Shown here: piece after piece, positions 56,001-63,740 of the stretch
Layout of the letters: each line of letters starts with the position of its first letter
Position numbering within the stretch: the stretch's first letter is position 1
Assembly (NCBI RefSeq): GCF_040954835.1
Contig: NC_090700.1
Span: forward strand, 27,693,501-27,757,500
Length of the DNA stretch: 64,000 bases
Source: Lepisosteus oculatus
Taxonomy: Eukaryota; Chordata; Actinopteri; Semionotiformes; Lepisosteidae
Reading direction: 5' to 3'
The notes under the pieces: model-generated
The model's database searches: none
Told to the model about the DNA's origin: nothing
What the model saw: the letters and a program-made list of their open reading frames with translations, nothing else
Made by a program: the position numbers and the translations under genes

Positions 56001-59000
56001 ATTTCTTCCAAGAGCCTGTGGCCGCTGCCTCTGCTGCTGCTGCTGCTGGGACTGGCACTGCTGCTGGCTGTGTTGATATATTCACTAGGTGAGCAGTGAT
56101 CTGCTGGATTGATGCCTGGAGCTGAGTCAACACGTGGGAATGTTGTGAGGGAATGCCGCGAATCTCATCACCTTCTGCGGAGTCCATGTTAAAGGCTCAG
56201 TATTCAGTTAGGAAATAGTAGTGAGGACCCTATGCAGAAAACCTGAATGATATTCAAACGCATAGTCGAGAGAGCAATCCGAGGTCCAAAAGCCGTAGGT
56301 AAACAAGCCGGGCAAAAATACAAAACCAGAAGCAAAGCAGTTAGCCATGAGAAAGCCGAGAGTCAAAACCAGAGTGACCAGTAAAGTGCCAAAACCACAA
56401 CCAGGAGATGTAACCAGGGTCAGGAAGCCAATAACCAAGTAGTAAGTCGCAGAGAAAGAGATAATAGCTCAAGTCAGGAAAACCCTAATACTGAGCACAA
56501 AAGAGTGTGTGAAGCAGCATTAAATAGGCTGTGGAAAATTGGCTAATTTGGAGCCGTGCTGGAATGCGAGGTGGAATGATGAGTCCTCCGAGGGCATATT
56601 GTAATAGTTAGTAGGGAACAGGAAGCTATTCTGGAGAGAGGTCAGGATAAAAGAGGAACATAAAGCATAAGGCAGAAAAATACACCAATATAAGACAGAA
56701 TTAAATGAAAGAGTGACAGGTGACATAGTTCAGCTGTTTTCCCTTTGTTAGTGTGTCAGAATCAAAGAGACCATGAATGCCTTAAGTTATTAAAGATGTA
56801 CAGTATGTGCAAATATTCATTAGTAAGTTATGCCAGTTCCATTGATTGCTTATTATTCTTCCCATATCTGTTTATTCAGAATATGTACAGGCATACTGCT
56901 AAATAAACAAAAACTACATAATCTAGTAGTTATTTGCATTTTGTGCAATATCTAATAAATTATTGGATCAGAGAAACATGGTTAGGGTATAGATCCCTTA
57001 TAGGGAATGTTTCTTCAGTTGAGATTTGATTAATATTTTTTTACAAATGACAGGAATAAGTTAAGATGTGTAAATTATGAGCCATATTTGTCACATTTTT
57101 AGTTAAAATTACAGATTGATACAAACTACTAGTAGTATGAGTATGCTTTTTAATCATGTGCAATATGACATTGAGCTGTGTTAAAAAAAAACAACAACAA
57201 ATTCTTTAGCTTCTTTCATGTCAAGGTATTTTGACAGAAACTTGTGAGCTATTCTGTGACTGAGTATAGGAATCAGCTTTTCACCAATTTATAAGGATAC
57301 AGTAAATCTTTCCAATCCACTTCCAAAATTATTTTATGAGACATTAAGCTAATAAGCAGTTACTGGCACTGTATTAGAGTACTCTGCCAGCCTCCCACAT
57401 CACCCACTGTTGGGCTGTTTATTTTTTAACAGATCTCTACCATGTTTGTAGTGTACCAGTATGTAATGTGTGGTGACTGTGATTTTCACCAAAACGTACT
57501 GTGGTACAAAACTTGTTTTATTACATTTTCAGTGGGTTTTGGCTCCATTGCTCACCCATTGACTGTCCTGGTGTACAACGAAGCTACTGTCTGGGATATG
57601 GTGCAACCAAAAGCTTTATAAGTGGTTCCAGCTTTTCTGTGCTTTTCATTTTATTATGGAGTATCACATGGTCCACAGCCTGGGAGCAGCAGGACTGTAG
57701 ACCCAGTTGATTGGAGCGCTTTGTAACATAACATAACATCATCACTTTATTAACCCTTTACATTGTATGGCGCCCCTGGAGCAGTTGGGATTAAGGGCCT
57801 TGCACAGGGGCCCAACAGAGTAGGATTCCTCCTGCGGCTGTGGGATTTAAACCGGCAACCTTCCAGCCACAGGCACAGATCCTTATCCACGGAGCCACTG
57901 CTCCGCCCAAGATTACTTCTTTGGTCACTGCTGTCTTGTGGTGTGCACAGTCTCCCAAAATATGCTGTTAACTAAGATAGCATGATACCAATCCGACTTT
58001 GAAAACAATCACTGGTCTCATGGCAACAGGGTTACAGGTCCTCACAGTGTATGCTTTTGTTATGTCATTGACTCCAATGATCACAGCTAGTAGAGCCTTA
58101 AAGCATCACAGTTTTAAATGCAGTGGTGATTACACTCAAACAACCTTGCTTTAAGTGTCTCCTTGGGACAAGTTCTCTAGTGGGAAGTTCTGATTACAGA
58201 ACCTCCCAACAGAGGTTTATAGGAGGAGAATCTCCTGTGCTGAAGTATATGTAGAACCATACATTTCATCCTCATATTCAGACGATATGTGAAACCAATA
58301 CAAAAGACAAATTGAATTTTATGATATATATGTATATATTATAATAGATTTAAATTCAAAGGATGTTATGTTAAAATTTTACTTTCAACATTTAAAATAC
58401 AATACAGTAATGAGAAAAATTGTATGAATTGATTAACATTAATTGCTCCTAAAAAGTGTGAACTGATCTTATCTACAAGAATAACAATAGATAAACACAG
58501 TCTGATTGAACAAATAACACACACAATTGTACTTTTTCATATCTAAATTTGTATATACTGTTTTAACATTCACTGTCTATGCTGGAAGACATTCGTGAAC
58601 CTTCATATTTAGTATCAGCTGGAATCTCCTTTAGCAGCAGTGACCTTAACCTAAAATTTCCAGTAGCTGCTGATCAGTCCTTCACATTGGTCTGTTGGTA
58701 TTTTGGCCAATTCATCTTTACAGAACTGTTTCTGTTCATTTATATTATTTGGATGTCTTACATGAATGGCTTGCTTCAGATCATGCCACAGCATTTCAGT
58801 TAGGTTAATGTCAGGGCTCTGTCTTTCACTTCCAAAATGTGATATTTCCTCTGTTTAAGCCATTCTATTGTAGATTTACTCCTCGTTTTTGGATCTGTCA
58901 TGCTGCATGACCTACCTTCTTCAGCTTAAGATCAACGACGAATACCTTGACATTCTCCTGTACAATTTGGAATTCATTGTTCACTGATTTGATTGCAAGC

Positions 59001-62000
59001 CATCCAGCCCTGAGATGGAAAAGCAGCCCCAAACAATGACGCTGCCTCCAACATGCTTTACGTTTGAGATGAGGTTTTCCTGTTGGTATCGTGTTTTGTT
59101 TCCTCCAAACATAATGTTATGTATTTATGCCAAAAAGTTCCACTTTTGTTCTGGACTCATTAACATTAGCCAGTGCAAGAAATACTTACAGATCCTTAGG
59201 TCTGAGCCTTAGGTTACCCTAAGGTTCTTTGTCACCTCCTTGAGCACTGTAGCTCACCTTTGCAATGATTTTTGCTTTTGACCACTCCTTGGGAGCTTAG
59301 CAATGGTACTGATTTTGTGGATGTGGATTGATGAGAATTTGTTTCTAACCCTTTCCAGGATTATAGGCATCTACACTTATTTTGGAGTCCTCTGAAACCT
59401 CTTTCAATCACGGCATGATTCACCGACAAATCTGTCTTATAAAGAGAGACTCTGTTGCTAATCAAACTTGATAGGTTATTTAATGGTCAGGGCACCTCAA
59501 GCACCCACCTGAAAGTCATCTAATTGATTACTGTAGGTGTCCAAGACTCCAATTACCCCCTTTAATAGAGGTCATTATCTTAAAGGTTCACATACTATAC
59601 TTTTTCCAGTATGGACAGCACATTTAAACAATGTGTTTAATATAGACAAGAAAAAATACAAATGTTCATGTGTTATTTGTTTAATCAGATAATGTAATTA
59701 ATAATGTTTAACTATTATGACAGAGATGAAGATCATATCACACTTAAGCAGCAATTAATGCAAGAATACAGATGATTCCAAAGGGTTCACAAACTTTTTC
59801 TTACAACTGTACATTACTTTGAATTAGAATATAATTGTGGTCAACAGGTTACAAGAAAGTTGATTCTGTTCTGGAAACAGTTTATATATGTGCAACTAGA
59901 TACATTTCTGAGATCAAGACATTGGGGGGGGGGGGGGGGGAATTACAATATAAAAGTATTCATTATCCACAAAGGAATTGATGAAGTCTTCAGAATTAAC
60001 TGAGGACCCAATAATTCAAATAGAAACTATATGGAAAAATGAGAACAGTAGGCATTTCAAAAAGGTGTGGGGAGTATAGAACAAGGTGCCAGGTCATGTT
60101 GTTTAAAACAGACACCTGTGGTTTTCATCAAGAAATAAAACAATCTAGTTGACATGAATGGTCCGTTTTTGTTTTTAACTGTTCTTGTGCTCATACTGTA
60201 CATAACTCTATACAGGTTTTGACTTTTATATTGGTCCTTTCAAATTTTATTTTGTTTTTATTTATTTAATTTCTTCATGGTTGCAGATCCTCCTAAATCT
60301 GTGTTGACGCTGGAGCTTGAATGGATGGAGGTATTTATCACGGAAAGTGTGACTATGAGGTGTGACATTCCATTGGGCTCGAAGTGGATCTATGAATGGT
60401 ACAGAGATGGACAGGAGATTCTTGTAGACAGAGCCAGTTCCAACAGCATCAATGGAAACAGATACACAATCCTCTCTACTGCTCAGTCAGACAGGGGGAT
60501 CTATACCTGCAGAGGTCATCGCAGCAGAAAATCAGTTTACTCTGAAACTAGCAATGCTGTTACACTGCAGTTGACTTGTAAGTGTTTTTTTAACTTTGCT
60601 TCATTTTGTCTGTGATTCAGTTCACCTCAAGAAAGGGAGCGAATTATCATTTTCTTCATTTTGTTTTCTATGGCATTCTCCAGATTCAAAACTTTCTTTA
60701 TGTTTTTCCATTACATTAAAAAATGAAGCAATAATTAATTTCTACAAGAAAAGCAGTTCAGAGAATGCATTTCTATACCCCAGTGTTCCCCTATTTTCAA
60801 CCTGAAATAACTTGAAATGCCATAACATCTTTCTCAATTTTGTTCTTCATAAAAACATAATTATCAATTATAGGGTTGACATTGGTCACTTTGAATCAAT
60901 TGCAATTAACTTGTGGGTTTATTACAGAACTGTGTGCTATGTAGAATGCTAGCTAGTACTGTACAATTTGGGGATCATGTCTAGAATCATGCTCAATTGC
61001 AATGAAAAAAAAACTGCAGGATAAAATTCTTCAGTTGATTGTTATTTAGTACGGTACTAAAGATTAACCAGTTTTGTTGTTCTACCATGCAGGAATTGCA
61101 GGTTACTCTGATCAACAGCAAGCTCCTTTTTGCTGTTATACAGTACCTATGTGTAATTTTTCTTATCATTGTTTTTTTTTTTTGTCATGTGTTGTATGTT
61201 GCAACGCTTGCTGCTTAATTGCCCTCCTGGGGTGAAAAAAGTTGTATTTATCAGATCTGATTGAAACAGTATATTTGAATTTTAACTGATTTTTACAATA
61301 GGTGTCCAAAAGTTGTATTATATAGAATTTTAAGAAATGTAAAATAATTATGATGTGACAATACCATTTCGGTATTAAGCTGCCGCTATATTTGGAACTT
61401 CTCATGTGTGCAGTTTTTCTGCTCAGAAAGGTGATGATTTGTTTTTCAATTTCAACAGTTTGAAAGTTTGAAGATTTAATTGTTGCAATTAGAAATTACC
61501 TAGCTTACTAGTTTGTGATAGGTCCAAAATATCTTGCTTTAAGTTGTTTTAATGTTTTTTTTGTAGTATTTTTGGTTAGGGGAGAACAGAATACTGGGCT
61601 GTGGAAAAAAAAACTTTTAAAATTAAAATCTAGTTAAAATCTAATTTTTACTTTTAAATTTCATGCAAGTTATGCAGCTGTGGAAAGCAAATAGAGACAG
61701 TTGTTTCTTCTTCAAATATTTACAAAAAGAATGTTTGAAAACACCCCCAAAAGATTGTGCACAGCTAAATATTTATATTTCCTCATAAAATGTGTTATTG
61801 AATGAATGGGCTGACATAGCCTTGTAATATACTGTGTGGGCTAACAACAGACCCATTTTCTGTATTCAAAAACATTACATTTACTTTGATAATTTAGGAG
61901 ATAATCACCTGAAATATATATAAAAAAATATTTTCGTTTTTGTTTGAGAGACACCTACTGTATATTTACAAATTTATTGCTTGAGGCCAACTGCGTGGTG

Positions 62001-63188
62001 GTCTTTAGTTGCAGACCCATAATCATACCCTGCTAGTAAACATTTATAGGTAATTACATGTGCAGAATCTTTCTCATCTCATACTATTATGTAGTGAGAA
62101 TGTATTTATTAGAACATGACTTAGTATTAATTCACCTTTTTTCCCATTGATTGAAGTGTATCCATGAATAACTTCTTTGCCTTCTCATTGGCGCTAATTG
62201 ATTTAATGAGTCACATACTGTATAGGAGCTCTAAATCTTACGTCTGCCTCCATGTCCATTAAATATATTTTCCCTAGAGCAATACTAAATCTGCATTTTA
62301 AGTTTAAAAGCCAAATCTCAATTTAAGTTGAAATGTCAAGGTATTAAATAAAATTTCAGCATTATAAGTTTCACATTTTATGCAGTTTTAATGCATATTC
62401 TTAGAGCCCTTCCATTGAGAAATTAGAACCTAATTATAAAAAATTAGGTTCTCATTTCTCATTTCTCATATAATTCCTTATACTTTTGTATAATTTTAAA
62501 ATTTGGCCAGGATGTCAGGGTAACACCCCTACTCTTTTAAAAAAATACCCTGGGACTTTTAATAACCACGGAGAGTCAGGACCCCATCACCATACTGGGT
62601 CACCCTACTAGCCCTGCTGACACCTCTTTCAGCAACAACTTTAGCTTTTCCAGGAGGTCTCCCATCCAGGTGCTAGCCTGAGCTTCACTTGGTTGTCAGT
62701 TGTGAGTTTGTAAGATGATATAACAGCTGGCAACTAAGATAACGTAAAATGAAAAGTTACAGTAGCTGAGCATGGAACTGTTATAGGATGTTTTACCATT
62801 ATATAAATCCCATGTGTACTGAACTTCAAGCTAAACATCTGTCTTGTCTAAAATATATACTCACTCTTACACAGCTTTTCTAACCCTTCAATATTCACAG
62901 CTATACCTAAACCTGTGCTAAGCCTTGAGACAGCATGGACAGAATTCTACAGTGGAGAAATAATTTTTCTAAAATGTTGTATTAACTCTACTGAGTGGAC
63001 CTATGACTGGTACAGAGATGGACAGAAGCTTGCTGTAGACAAATCTGATTTCAACAGCAATAAAGAAAACAGATACACAATCCCTTTTGCATCTCAATCA
63101 AATAAGGGGAGCTATACCTGTAGAGGACAACACAGTAGACGTTCACTTTATTCTGAAACCAGTAATGCTGTTACACTGGATGTATCTG
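34981..63188 (+). CDS. Ig-domain receptor (FcRL/LITR-like), 3'-incomplete in the window
   Basis: Plus-strand paralogue of the minus-strand receptor. Coding segments: 34981-35011, 39531-39566, 46535-46819, 46925-47221, 60287-60577, 62901-63188; all internal junctions are phase 1 with AG/GT signals and the joined frame is open. It encodes a signal peptide ([11 protein letters not shown] start), Ig type A, type B and two type-C domains. The first four exons match the partner gene exactly in length (31, 36, 285, 297 nt). No D-type exon was found between B and C. The 13-kb B-to-C intron is filled with two nested Gypsy elements, so the two C exons might instead belong to another gene. Transmembrane and tail exons must lie beyond the right edge, and signalling type cannot be told. 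Confidence 0.7.
35012..36248. other. Receptor (plus gene) intron 1 segment, nothing recognised
   Basis: AT-rich intron with no recognised element. Confidence 0.4.
36249..36762 (-). mobile_element. Solo LTR, Gypsy type, same family as 2880-3425
   Basis: On the minus strand it begins TGTTACGGTCACC and ends TCTAAAACA, with the family block CCTGCCTAGTACCAGG and CCTGAGGGCA, a TATTTAAAGG box (about 36655-36646) and an AATAAACC polyadenylation signal (about 36333). No target duplication was convincing, and the ends are less certain than for 2880-3425. It lies antisense in intron 1 of the plus-strand receptor. Confidence 0.7.
36763..39530. other. Receptor (plus gene) intron 1 segment, nothing recognised
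   Basis: AT-rich with short TA tracts (about 37320 and 38903). No gene or known element recognised. Confidence 0.4.
39531..39566 (+). CDS. Receptor (plus gene) exon 2: 36-nt mini-exon
   Basis: Preceded by TTTCTGTCTTTTAG and followed by GTAAGAAT. In frame with exon 1 it encodes [12 protein letters not shown]. Both this and the minus-gene mini-exon end CAGACA plus one purine, and both are 36 nt. Confidence 0.7.
39567..40310. other. Receptor (plus gene) intron 2 segment, nothing recognised
   Basis: AT-rich intron, featureless to inspection. Confidence 0.4.
40311..41880. other. Unclassified GC- and purine-rich block
   Basis: Composition changes sharply from the AT-rich flanks: long A/G-rich runs, CAGCAG-type motifs and frequent CTGGA. 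Several overlapping open frames exist on both strands (for example 41243-41707 minus), but none shows a domain or a consistent coding signal. No terminal repeats were seen. It is probably an unrecognised repeat or transposon body. Confidence 0.35.
41881..43985. other. Receptor (plus gene) intron 2 segment with a TATA-containing motif
   Basis: AT-rich, no gene recognised. At 42671-42690 the text GGGTATAAATAGGGGGACAA looks like a strong core promoter or an LTR U3/R boundary, but no matching second end or downstream gene was found. Confidence 0.35.
43992..44520 (+). mobile_element. 5S rRNA-derived SINE, near full length
   Basis: The best copy of the family. The head aligns to vertebrate 5S rRNA: GAAGCTAAGCAG (A box, about 44022) and TACCTGGATGGGAGAC (C box, about 44051). 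Then come the body with GTGGTCATTAAAAATTCCC and CTATGAATTGGC, and the 3' end GTAAGCAATTAATT. The head would provide a type 1 RNA polymerase III promoter. It resembles the SINE3 class. Confidence 0.9.
44521..45184. other. Receptor (plus gene) intron 2 segment, nothing recognised
   Basis: No gene or known repeat recognised. Confidence 0.35.
45185..45470 (-). mobile_element. tRNA-derived SINE
   Basis: On the minus strand the copy begins with a tRNA-like head: an A-box-like CTGCAGCTAAG region and a B-box-like GGTTGAAATCT, the usual GGTTCRANYCC in altered form. A CCTTAACCCCAACTGCTCCAGGGG body follows, then an AATAAATGATCTTATCTTATC tail. Head and body are shared with 57720-57908; the 3' part is longer here. 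Confidence 0.75.
45471..46534. other. Receptor (plus gene) intron 2 segment, nothing recognised
   Basis: No recognised feature before the A exon's acceptor. Confidence 0.4.
46535..46819 (+). CDS. Receptor (plus gene) Ig exon A
   Basis: 285-nt phase 1-1 exon after TATTACAG, before GTAAGT. It encodes [28 protein letters not shown] and [12 protein letters not shown]. It is the clear counterpart of 13863-14147. Confidence 0.92.
46925..47221 (+). CDS. Receptor (plus gene) Ig exon B
   Basis: 297-nt phase 1-1 exon after TTTGTTTCAG, before GTGAGT. It encodes [22 protein letters not shown] and [12 protein letters not shown]. It is the near-identical counterpart of 13467-13763. Confidence 0.93.
47222..48931. 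other. Receptor (plus gene) intron segment, one unexplained open frame
   Basis: Mostly AT-rich. A 104-codon open frame at 47892-48206 has an unusual basic composition and Asn-rich end but no recognisable domain, no splice context and no partner copy; it is probably chance. Confidence 0.35.
48932..49062 (-). pseudogene. 3' end of the older Gypsy relic (pol fragment joined to LTR end)
   Basis: Minus-strand translation contains [13 protein letters not shown], a piece of Gypsy reverse transcriptase, followed directly by sequence homologous to the LTR of the relic at 56206-56727 (shared GAGGACCCTATGCA near 48950 and 56225). The LTR end reads TTCCTTACA on the minus strand at 48932. The join implies deletion of the rest of pol and most of the 3' LTR. 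Confidence 0.65.
49396..49829 (+). repeat. 5' LTR of the sushi-group element
   Basis: TGTCACGAC to TTCCTAACA, 434 bp. TATTTAAA at 49524-49531 lies 30 bp upstream of GCTCGGTATT (49554-49563), the inferred start of the R region. Confidence 0.96.
49524..49563 (+). promoter_or_regulatory. LTR promoter: TATA box and inferred transcription start
   Basis: TATTTAAA box at 49524-49531, with the R-start motif GCTCGGTATT at 49554-49563. The spacing is right for RNA polymerase II initiation near 49554-49555. The start site is inferred also from its complementarity to the primer-binding site. Confidence 0.65.
49830..49841 (+). other. Self-complementary primer-binding site
   Basis: Directly after the 5' LTR comes GAATACCGAGCC. 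Bases 49831-49840 (AATACCGAGC) are the perfect reverse complement of GCTCGGTATT at 49554-49563, the inferred RNA 5' end. No TGG complementary to a tRNA CCA end is present. This matches the self-priming scheme established for yeast Tf1. Confidence 0.75.
49847..54163 (+). CDS. Gag-Pol polyprotein of the sushi-group element (intact)
   Basis: 1438 codons from the ATG at 49847 ([10 protein letters not shown]), chosen because it is the first ATG after the primer-binding site; an in-frame ATG at 49778 lies in the LTR. Domains by approximate residue: gag with CCHC knuckle [14 protein letters not shown] (272-285); protease DSGA (335); reverse transcriptase YLDD (649); RNase H with VDAS (799); integrase HHCC finger (981-1024) and DDE core starting at AVDFITD (about 1050) with SDRGPQF and GQVERTNQ; chromodomain [16 protein letters not shown] within 1338-1390. 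No stop or frameshift interrupts it, and gag and pol are fused without a frameshift site. The last 31 codons are encoded by the 3' LTR and are rich in KRKR/KRRR. Confidence 0.97.
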   Translation: MDPADAQAFGSLFNRHSQALTQLQSSLHILSNHVASLPPSPVPSPPAQTTAPIPVTPPTSPVASPFVLPERYDGNTAGCRGFIAQCSLTFQLHPEFFFSPREQIGFAFSLLTGKALDWAAVLLARGDFQFADFQLFADQLQARFSPVNPDLTHLRLASLRQGDGSLNDYVADFQALATESDWNPEALICLFCKGLSEDLKDHLVLSPLRNRSLESAIAQVVELDTRIRLRRAESHDGSSPGRPESTTPTVPTRHHAPLSSEEKERRRREGLCLYCSAPDHLLSACPLRPPYPSRTLPQPTVRVSSAVFSQTSSGPLFPAEISWADAQLPLLVFVDSGAAGNFIDVTFAKKWDIPLAPVSPPICIQALDGSPIAPGRITWQTVPLSLSVGATHVEEISLLLLDSPAYPVILGLPWLKKHDPHISWDKNELIAWSHSCHVNCCRQPVKVAAAVTSMEEHSTIPPQYRHLKQAFDKQKALSLPPHRTCDCAIELLPGTLPPKGRIYPLTQAENQALQDYIKEALESGFIRPSSSPACAGFFFIGKKDGSLRPCIDYRGLNSITVKHRYPLPLIPAALESVRGASIFSKLDLRGAYNLIRIREGDEWKTAFMTTHGHYEYQVMPFGLVNAPAVFQSFMNDIFRDIIGNFVLVYLDDILIFSANPRDHVHHVQEVLTRLINNKLYAKLEKCVFHASKIHFLGYIISSVGVEMDSAKVAAINDWPAPRNLKQIQRFLGFANFYRRFIRNFSSVVAPIIALTRNRPGLGKWNPEANQAFLRLKQLFSSAPFLRHPDPSQPFIVEVDASAYGVGAVLSQRHGDKQIPHPCAFFSRKLSPAEVNYDVGNRELLAIKLALEEWRHWLEGAHHPFVIITDHKNLAYIQSAKRLNSRQARWSLFFSRFNFVITYTPGSKNGRADALSRLHDPQDLDYTPEPIISPNRILGAIHCSIEDQIRRALKGAIVPVCCPPDKLFVPDNLRSAVLQWGHDSRFAGHPGCRRTLDLLTRDFWWPSMRLDVAEYVRACPVCARIKTPRAKKTGLLHPLPIPHRPWSHIAVDFITDLPSSQGHTVILVISDRFSKAAHFVPLPALPTAQEMASLFVQQVVRIHGLPNDVVSDRGPQFVSAFWKAFCQALGTHVSLTSGYHPEANGQVERTNQSLLTFLRAFTSNSQDDWSSLLPWAEYAHNSLTSSSTGLSPFLCSLGYQPTLIPANPPDTAVPSVRQYISKLRRTWRMARTALTKSSQRQAKFANRHRRPAPRFRRGQFVWLSTRNLPLHLPSKKLGPRYIGPFRILSRITPVTFRLALPPTLKIHPSFHVSLLKPFYRSPLSAPQRRPPPPRRIRGHQTYTVHKILDSRWNRGTLQYLVDWEGYGPEERSWVPERDILDPALIGDFHRDYPDRPSRASGAAREGGGTVTTTRQSRTKRKRANQTQQQVIINKRRRTS
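54070..54503 (+). repeat. 3' LTR of the sushi-group element
   Basis: Same 434-bp sequence as the 5' LTR with no difference seen. The gag-pol reading frame continues 94 bp into it and stops at 54161-54163. Confidence 0.96.
54504..56187 (-). pseudogene. Older Gypsy element relic: gag, protease and RT pieces
   Basis: Minus-strand order is correct for a Gypsy element: gag start [20 protein letters not shown] at 56187, zinc knuckle [15 protein letters not shown] near 55740, a protease-like region with DGSPIFPQVL near 55450, reverse transcriptase [20 protein letters not shown] with [12 protein letters not shown] (54976-54840), and GFANFYKR near 54540. Stops and frameshifts separate the pieces. The relic was split by the young element at 54504; its continuation is at 48932-49395. 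About 350 bp beside the split (49065-49390) is not recognisable as Gypsy. Confidence 0.8.
56195..56204 (-). other. Self-complementary primer-binding site of the older relic
   Basis: Minus-strand AATACTGAGC is the perfect reverse complement of the R-start motif GCTCAGTATT at 56496-56487. It differs from the young element's AATACCGAGC by one base that is exactly compensated in R. Confidence 0.7.
56206..56727 (-). repeat. 5' LTR of the older Gypsy relic
   Basis: On the minus strand it starts near TGTCACCTGTCAC (about 56727) and ends TTTCCTAACT at 56206. TATTTAAT at 56526-56519 is followed 30 nt later by GCTCAGTATT (56496-56487). The primer-binding site AATACTGAGC lies at 56204-56195. The upstream boundary is uncertain. 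Confidence 0.65.
56728..57719. other. Receptor (plus gene) intron segment, nothing recognised
   Basis: AT-rich, no recognised gene or element. Confidence 0.4.
57720..57908 (-). mobile_element. tRNA-derived SINE, short copy
   Basis: Minus strand: head with AGTGGCTCCGTGGATAAGG (A box) and GCCGGTTTAAATCCCAC (B box), a body with CCCTTAATCCCAACTGCTCC, and tail GATGTTATGTTATGTTAC. It is the same family as 45185-45470 but without that copy's extra 3' segment. The tRNA-like head is not a functional tRNA gene. Confidence 0.8.
57909..58578. other. Receptor (plus gene) intron segment, nothing recognised
   Basis: No recognised feature other than a TA tract near 58325. Confidence 0.35.
58579..59809 (-). 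pseudogene. Tc1-like transposon with decayed transposase
   Basis: The right end carries a clear terminal repeat, CCAAAGGGTTCACAAACTTTTTCTTACAACTG, split here as CCAAAGGGTTCACAAAC and TTTTTCTTACAACTG, followed by TA; the left end has a degraded inverted match (TGGAAGACATTCGTGAACCTT) preceded by TA. Minus-strand frames give [22 protein letters not shown] and [13 protein letters not shown]-like pieces of a Tc1 transposase with many stops. It is inactive and old relative to the neighbouring Gypsy. Confidence 0.8.
59810..60286. other. Receptor (plus gene) intron segment with a G17 run
   Basis: No gene recognised. A homopolymer of 17 G lies at 59924-59940; otherwise AT-rich up to the polypyrimidine tract of the next exon. 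Confidence 0.6.
60287..60577 (+). CDS. Receptor (plus gene) Ig exon C (first)
   Basis: 291-nt phase 1-1 exon after GGTTGCAG, before GTAAGTG. It encodes [29 protein letters not shown] and [11 protein letters not shown]. It is related to the C exons of the minus gene. Confidence 0.9.
60578..62506. other. Receptor (plus gene) intron segment, nothing recognised
   Basis: AT-rich intron between the two C exons. No D-type or other Ig exon was found. Confidence 0.45.
62507..62735 (-). mobile_element. 5S rRNA-derived SINE, partial
   Basis: Minus strand with a degraded 5S-like head (GCACCTGGATGGGAGACCTCC, given as two parts GCACCTGG and ATGGGAGACCTCC, about 62675-62655) and part of the body ending at TGGCCA near 62512. 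The 3' third is missing. It lies about 170 bp before the last Ig exon. Confidence 0.8.
62901..63188 (+). CDS. Receptor (plus gene) Ig exon C (second)
   Basis: 288-nt phase 1-1 exon after TATTCACAG, before GTAAGT. It encodes [17 protein letters not shown] (tandem cysteines), [10 protein letters not shown] and [11 protein letters not shown]. The ends share SETSNAVTL with the first C exon, so the two arose by duplication. Confidence 0.9.
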
Positions 63189-63437
63189 GTAAGTATTTTC
63201 TGATACAAATTCATGTTAGCTGTGATCCTGACCTCAATAATTTAAAGTCTCAGCATCCTCAGTCATCGTTTTTTTAAACGTTTTATTTCGGATTATATTT
63301 GAAAGAACTTTCCTTTTCCTTGCTTCAGTTTTATATTTCTGTCAGATATGGATAATGTTAACAATATAGCATATGGTAACATAAGTCTTCCTGGGCTAAG
63401 TAAAATCCCCTGTTCTGTCAAGAAATATGTTTCTAAT
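63189..63437. other. Receptor (plus gene) intron segment, nothing recognised
   Basis: Intronic; no feature recognised. Confidence 0.4.
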
Positions 63438-63445
63438 TCCTAAAG

Positions 63446-63732
63446 CAGTGGTTCCCAGTCCTGATCCTGGTGACCCACAGACCTGTTGGTTTCTGTTCCA
63501 GCTGAGCATTCAGTTACACAATTAAACTCTTCACCGACCTATTGATAAGATTGATGTTGAAGCTTTAACCATTGTATTTTCAAAGAGAAATAAAATACTA
63601 AATGAGTGACTAGAAACCAAATGCAAATATCCTAAGTAATGTCTTAGGTCAATTAAGGCTTCAATGATCTAATTCAGGTGGAACAAAAACAGCAAGTTAG
63701 TGGACCACTAAGACAAGGATTGGTAACCCCTG
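63446..63732. mobile_element. hAT-type MITE
   Basis: 287-bp element with long imperfect terminal inverted repeats (about 60 bp; CAGTGGTTCCCAGTCCTG at the left, and the complement of AAGGATTGGTAACCCCTG at the right) and 8-bp flanks TCCTAAAG (63438-63445) and ACCTAAAG (63733-63740) that match at seven positions. No coding capacity. Confidence 0.75.
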
Positions 63733-63740
63733 ACCTAAAG

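Noticed and set aside
57720-57908. tRNA gene
   Set aside because: A- and B-box-like motifs are present, but no cloverleaf is convincing and the sequence continues into a SINE body and tail.
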